A DNA stretch of 64,000 nt from contig NC_135560.1 in the NCBI RefSeq assembly GCF_964340395.1, positions 22,272,675 through 22,336,674 on the forward strand, read 5' to 3'. Position 1 is the first letter of the stretch, and every line of letters begins with the position of its first letter. Source of the DNA: Glandiceps talaboti. Its lineage: Eukaryota > Hemichordata > Enteropneusta > Spengelidae. This document shows, in pieces, positions 61,251-64,000 of the stretch. A model generated the notes under the pieces. The model made no database searches, was not told the DNA's origin, and saw nothing but the letters and a program-made list of their open reading frames with translations. The translations under genes were made by a program, and so were the position numbers.

Positions 61251-61711
61251 TTGTGTTCGATTTCATCTCATCATGATCTATACAACAAGACACATTGTGT
61301 TCTAAAGTAACCTACGTATTTTCTGAATGTATGGAGATTATAATCGACTGCTCTCAATCATGAGAACCACAAATAGAAAAAGACTGCATCAAATTTCAGG
61401 AACTAATTATCTAGTAACACAACAACAGACAGTTCTGTCCATGTTGAAATTTAATAATTGCCCCATTACAGTTATCGATAATTGAAGTATGTAGTTATTT
61501 GCCATTTCAGCTTCGAAAGCCAATTGTTGTTTTTTAAAAAAAAGAATACAACGGGATGCAGATTGTATAATAACTGTAAAAAAGATAATTTAAGTTTTAT
61601 TGTTAGATTCTGAATGTACGGAACTGACTCGTTTCACACGAATATTCAGTCAAATAACAACAATATTAATCCACTTGATATCTTATCTAGAGTTCTATTG
61701 ATTTTGCAGAC

Positions 61712-61793
<82 letters not shown>
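61712..61793. repeat. (AT)n microsatellite, about 40 units
   Basis: An uninterrupted alternating TA tract of about 80 bases. Such tracts are prone to cruciform extrusion and length change. Confidence 0.97.
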
Positions 61794-61798
<5 letters not shown>

Positions 61799-62098
61799 TT
61801 TACACCGCTCTACATACATATGTATTGAGCACTGTTTGCTCCAACTTAGACATTATACATATTTACAGTTTATATATCATATTGATTGTGCGATATCAAT
61901 GTCTGCCATTTGTTTATGCAAATTATAGTAAACCACGTTGCGTAAGACGTAAAAAACATCGTCCTGCCTACTTCAAACTCTATAGTAATAGTCACGCTGT
62001 GGTTTGGTAGTATATTACTTTATTTTTCGTCCCTGAAATCAATGACATTTTCCTTCTGCACCCAAAAAATACGCATATATTAATCATATTGTGTGTGT

Positions 62099-62231
62099 GA
62101 GTGCGTCTGTCTGTCTATCTGTCTGTCTGTCTGTCTATCTACCTGTCTATCTGTCTGTCTGTCTGTCTATCTACCTGTCTATCTGTCTGTCTGTCTGTCT
62201 ATCTACCTGTCTATCTGTCTGTCTGTCTGTC

Positions 62232-62300
<69 letters not shown>

Positions 62301-62310
62301 GTCTGCCTTT
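62099..62310. repeat. (CTGT)n microsatellite with CTATCTAC interruptions
   Basis: CTGT units carry a regularly spaced CTATCTACCTGTCTAT interruption that occurs three times with a 44-base period, followed by an uninterrupted CTGT run. Three overlapping Leu/Ser/Val/Cys-rich ORFs are artefacts. Confidence 0.97.
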
Positions 62311-62713
62311 CTGTCATTTGTGATATCCTGAATCAAGACAACAACGATACCTTTCAAATGATAATGTAAAAAGGTTAAGGCATGTGATTTGAATATTACC
62401 TTGTACCTTATTGTTCAGAGGTGAGGCATTCAATTGTGCATATACTATTATGAACACATCAAACGTTATGGATATACCTTACTCATTAGACACCAATACT
62501 TTTTGCAGACTTGTAGAAGGTATCTTTAGAATTCCGCCATATGGTTTTCAATCCTGTAACGGTTTATATAAACAACCATGACAGTAACTCATTTGTTGCT
62601 CTATCCTTTGTGTGATAACCTAATAACGATTTTAACGTTTTGACGTGAGGATAAAAGCTGCCGTAGATTGCAAACGTTGATACATTCTATCTATTATCTA
62701 TTATCTATATATC

Positions 62714-62838
<125 letters not shown>

Positions 62839-63360
62839 GAAGAACGATAAAGATAAGATAAAGAAAGAACGAACATGTAGAAATAAGACTACTGCTACAC
62901 TACAAGTAGAACAAACTAAACAATAAGGCGGAAGTGTCTGATCATATGAAGCTGTCAATCAGAAGGAAACAGTATATTTTACTGGGTTTGTATATATAAA
63001 GAACATTGCTTTCATGTGATTAATACAGGGTACAAATACAAAAATGTAAAAAATGTAAAACAATAAGCATGTTTACAAATAAATGACCATCTAACATTTA
63101 CGTATCATCCATTCCATTGGTCATATAATTAAGTCGTTTTTAATATTAATGAATACTGATTTATTGAGATGTAATAGTTTTATCTGAGAATAGTATTAAT
63201 ATTTTCAAAAACAAGTTTTATAATGAAGAACACGTTCTTTTTTTCCATATCAAAGGTAGAAGACTTTTAAATAGGATTGAGATCACAGCCTGATAAATTA
63301 GCACAAAAAAACTTTTAAGTCTGGAAGTGGGGGAAATGCCACAACGGTTTATTTTATAAT

Positions 63361-63660
63361 GTGAATGAACTTAGAGTGTGTCATAGACTTATTCCAGTTG
63401 AATGCATTTATCATTTATTGTTTCTATACTCAAGTGAGCCACGAATGTCTGATGAGATAGTTTCATCTCTCCGACACGACGGAGTTCAACATGATAAAAA
63501 TGATAATTTCATAAAAGCTTTTCAGGAAATTGTTCACATGCAAGAACGAATGTGCACAGTTTCAAAAACACTCCAATATGTAAGGTTATCGTTACATGTG
63601 ATGGGTTTTGTGTCACTCATAGAGATCGTCAGATCACTTCTAATCAACTCTTCCACGTGA
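63361..63660 (+). CDS. Unassigned ORF, possible internal exon
   Basis: The frame is open from a GTG at 63361 to TGA at 63658. The segment from about 63447 reads RMSDEIVSSLRHDGVQHDKN, then NFIKAFQEIVHMQERMCTVS. This charged, helix-prone stretch looks protein-like. It is preceded by a pyrimidine-rich TTTCTATACTCAAG that could be an acceptor and followed by TAT-GTAAGG that could be a donor. No family is recognised, and the window ends before a partner exon could be found downstream. Confidence 0.22.
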   Translation: MNELRVCHRLIPVECIYHLLFLYSSEPRMSDEIVSSLRHDGVQHDKNDNFIKAFQEIVHMQERMCTVSKTLQYVRLSLHVMGFVSLIEIVRSLLINSST

Positions 63661-63681
63661 AAAAATTATTATTCCATCTAA

Positions 63682-63703
63682 CCCCCCCCCCCCCCCCCCC
63701 CCC
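63682..63703. repeat. C22 homopolymer
   Basis: Twenty-two consecutive C. The exact length may be a sequencing or assembly estimate. Confidence 0.9.
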
Positions 63704-64000
63704 GTAGCAGGTGTATAAAGTACATTAAACTATAAAGTGATGTATTAAACAAATGCATGTTCTCTTTAGGGGATTTTATTACCTTTCAAAGATATAAAAT
63801 TCAAAATAATTCCAATACGAAAAATATGGAAACATCTTTAATTTGTCATTAATCGACTACATTTTAAACCACTGGCGTCATATTTGACTACTAATCTTTA
63901 CGGCAAACATCATTGGCGAACAAGTCACAAATTGCATCCGCCCTTACCACAATTACAACAAGACATATAGGCGATAAGTCGAAATGCACCGAAATTGTTT

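Noticed and set aside
62091-62369. Three overlapping Leu-Ser-Val-Cys ORFs
   Set aside because: These are translations of the CTGT microsatellite in successive frames.

Overview
This is animal (eukaryotic) nuclear DNA. It is AT-rich and intron-bearing, and it is crowded with microsatellites, minisatellites and short interspersed repeats. It has no operons, no long ORFs and no bacterial signals. The only gene I can identify securely is a nicotinic acetylcholine receptor (nAChR) alpha-type subunit. The gene family, intron phases and repeat content (tRNA-derived SINEs, a LINE 3' end, MITE-like elements, CTGT/CAGA microsatellites) suggest a marine invertebrate, plausibly a lophotrochozoan, but the sequence alone does not fix the phylum.

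Region 1-13.3 kb: the nAChR gene lies on the minus strand, from a probable signal-peptide exon at 13168-13243 to the stop codon at 1691. Six exons (76, 146, 45, 110, 533 and 506 bases) join in frame into about 471 residues. The 146-45-110 series and its intron phases match the layout I recall from classical nAChR genes. The product has the Cys-loop, the vicinal Cys pair of alpha subunits, four membrane segments and a cation-type pore-lining segment. Two agonist-box tyrosines are phenylalanine. The introns hold a MITE-like inverted repeat beside exon 3, a second MITE-like element with a relative at 40.6 kb, a LINE 3' fragment in antisense, and a long CT/CCCT tract (coding sense) before the last exon.

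Region 13.3-30 kb: upstream of the gene lie a 140-base tandem duplication and a roughly 0.7 kb fold-back element with arrays of a CCCGGG-bearing 16-mer at both ends. Further on are one copy of a recent inverted-pair repeat (22.4-22.8 kb), a 25-base minisatellite apparently seeded by a tRNA-derived SINE (26.1-27.2 kb) and a separate, well-formed tRNA-derived SINE (29.3-29.5 kb).

Region 30-64 kb: I found no confident gene. It contains a 41-base minisatellite, several inverted-repeat elements, a degraded LINE 3' end, the second copies of the repeats noted above, an approximately 1 kb element with CCTTCCGTAAGG-type ends beside CAGA/CTGT microsatellites, a 39-base minisatellite, and long CTGT, AT and CA tracts. 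Four short unassigned ORFs are recorded with low confidence.

The genes do not form a pathway: this is one ion-channel gene in a repeat-rich neighbourhood. The stretches listed as empty were read by eye, so short exons could have been missed.
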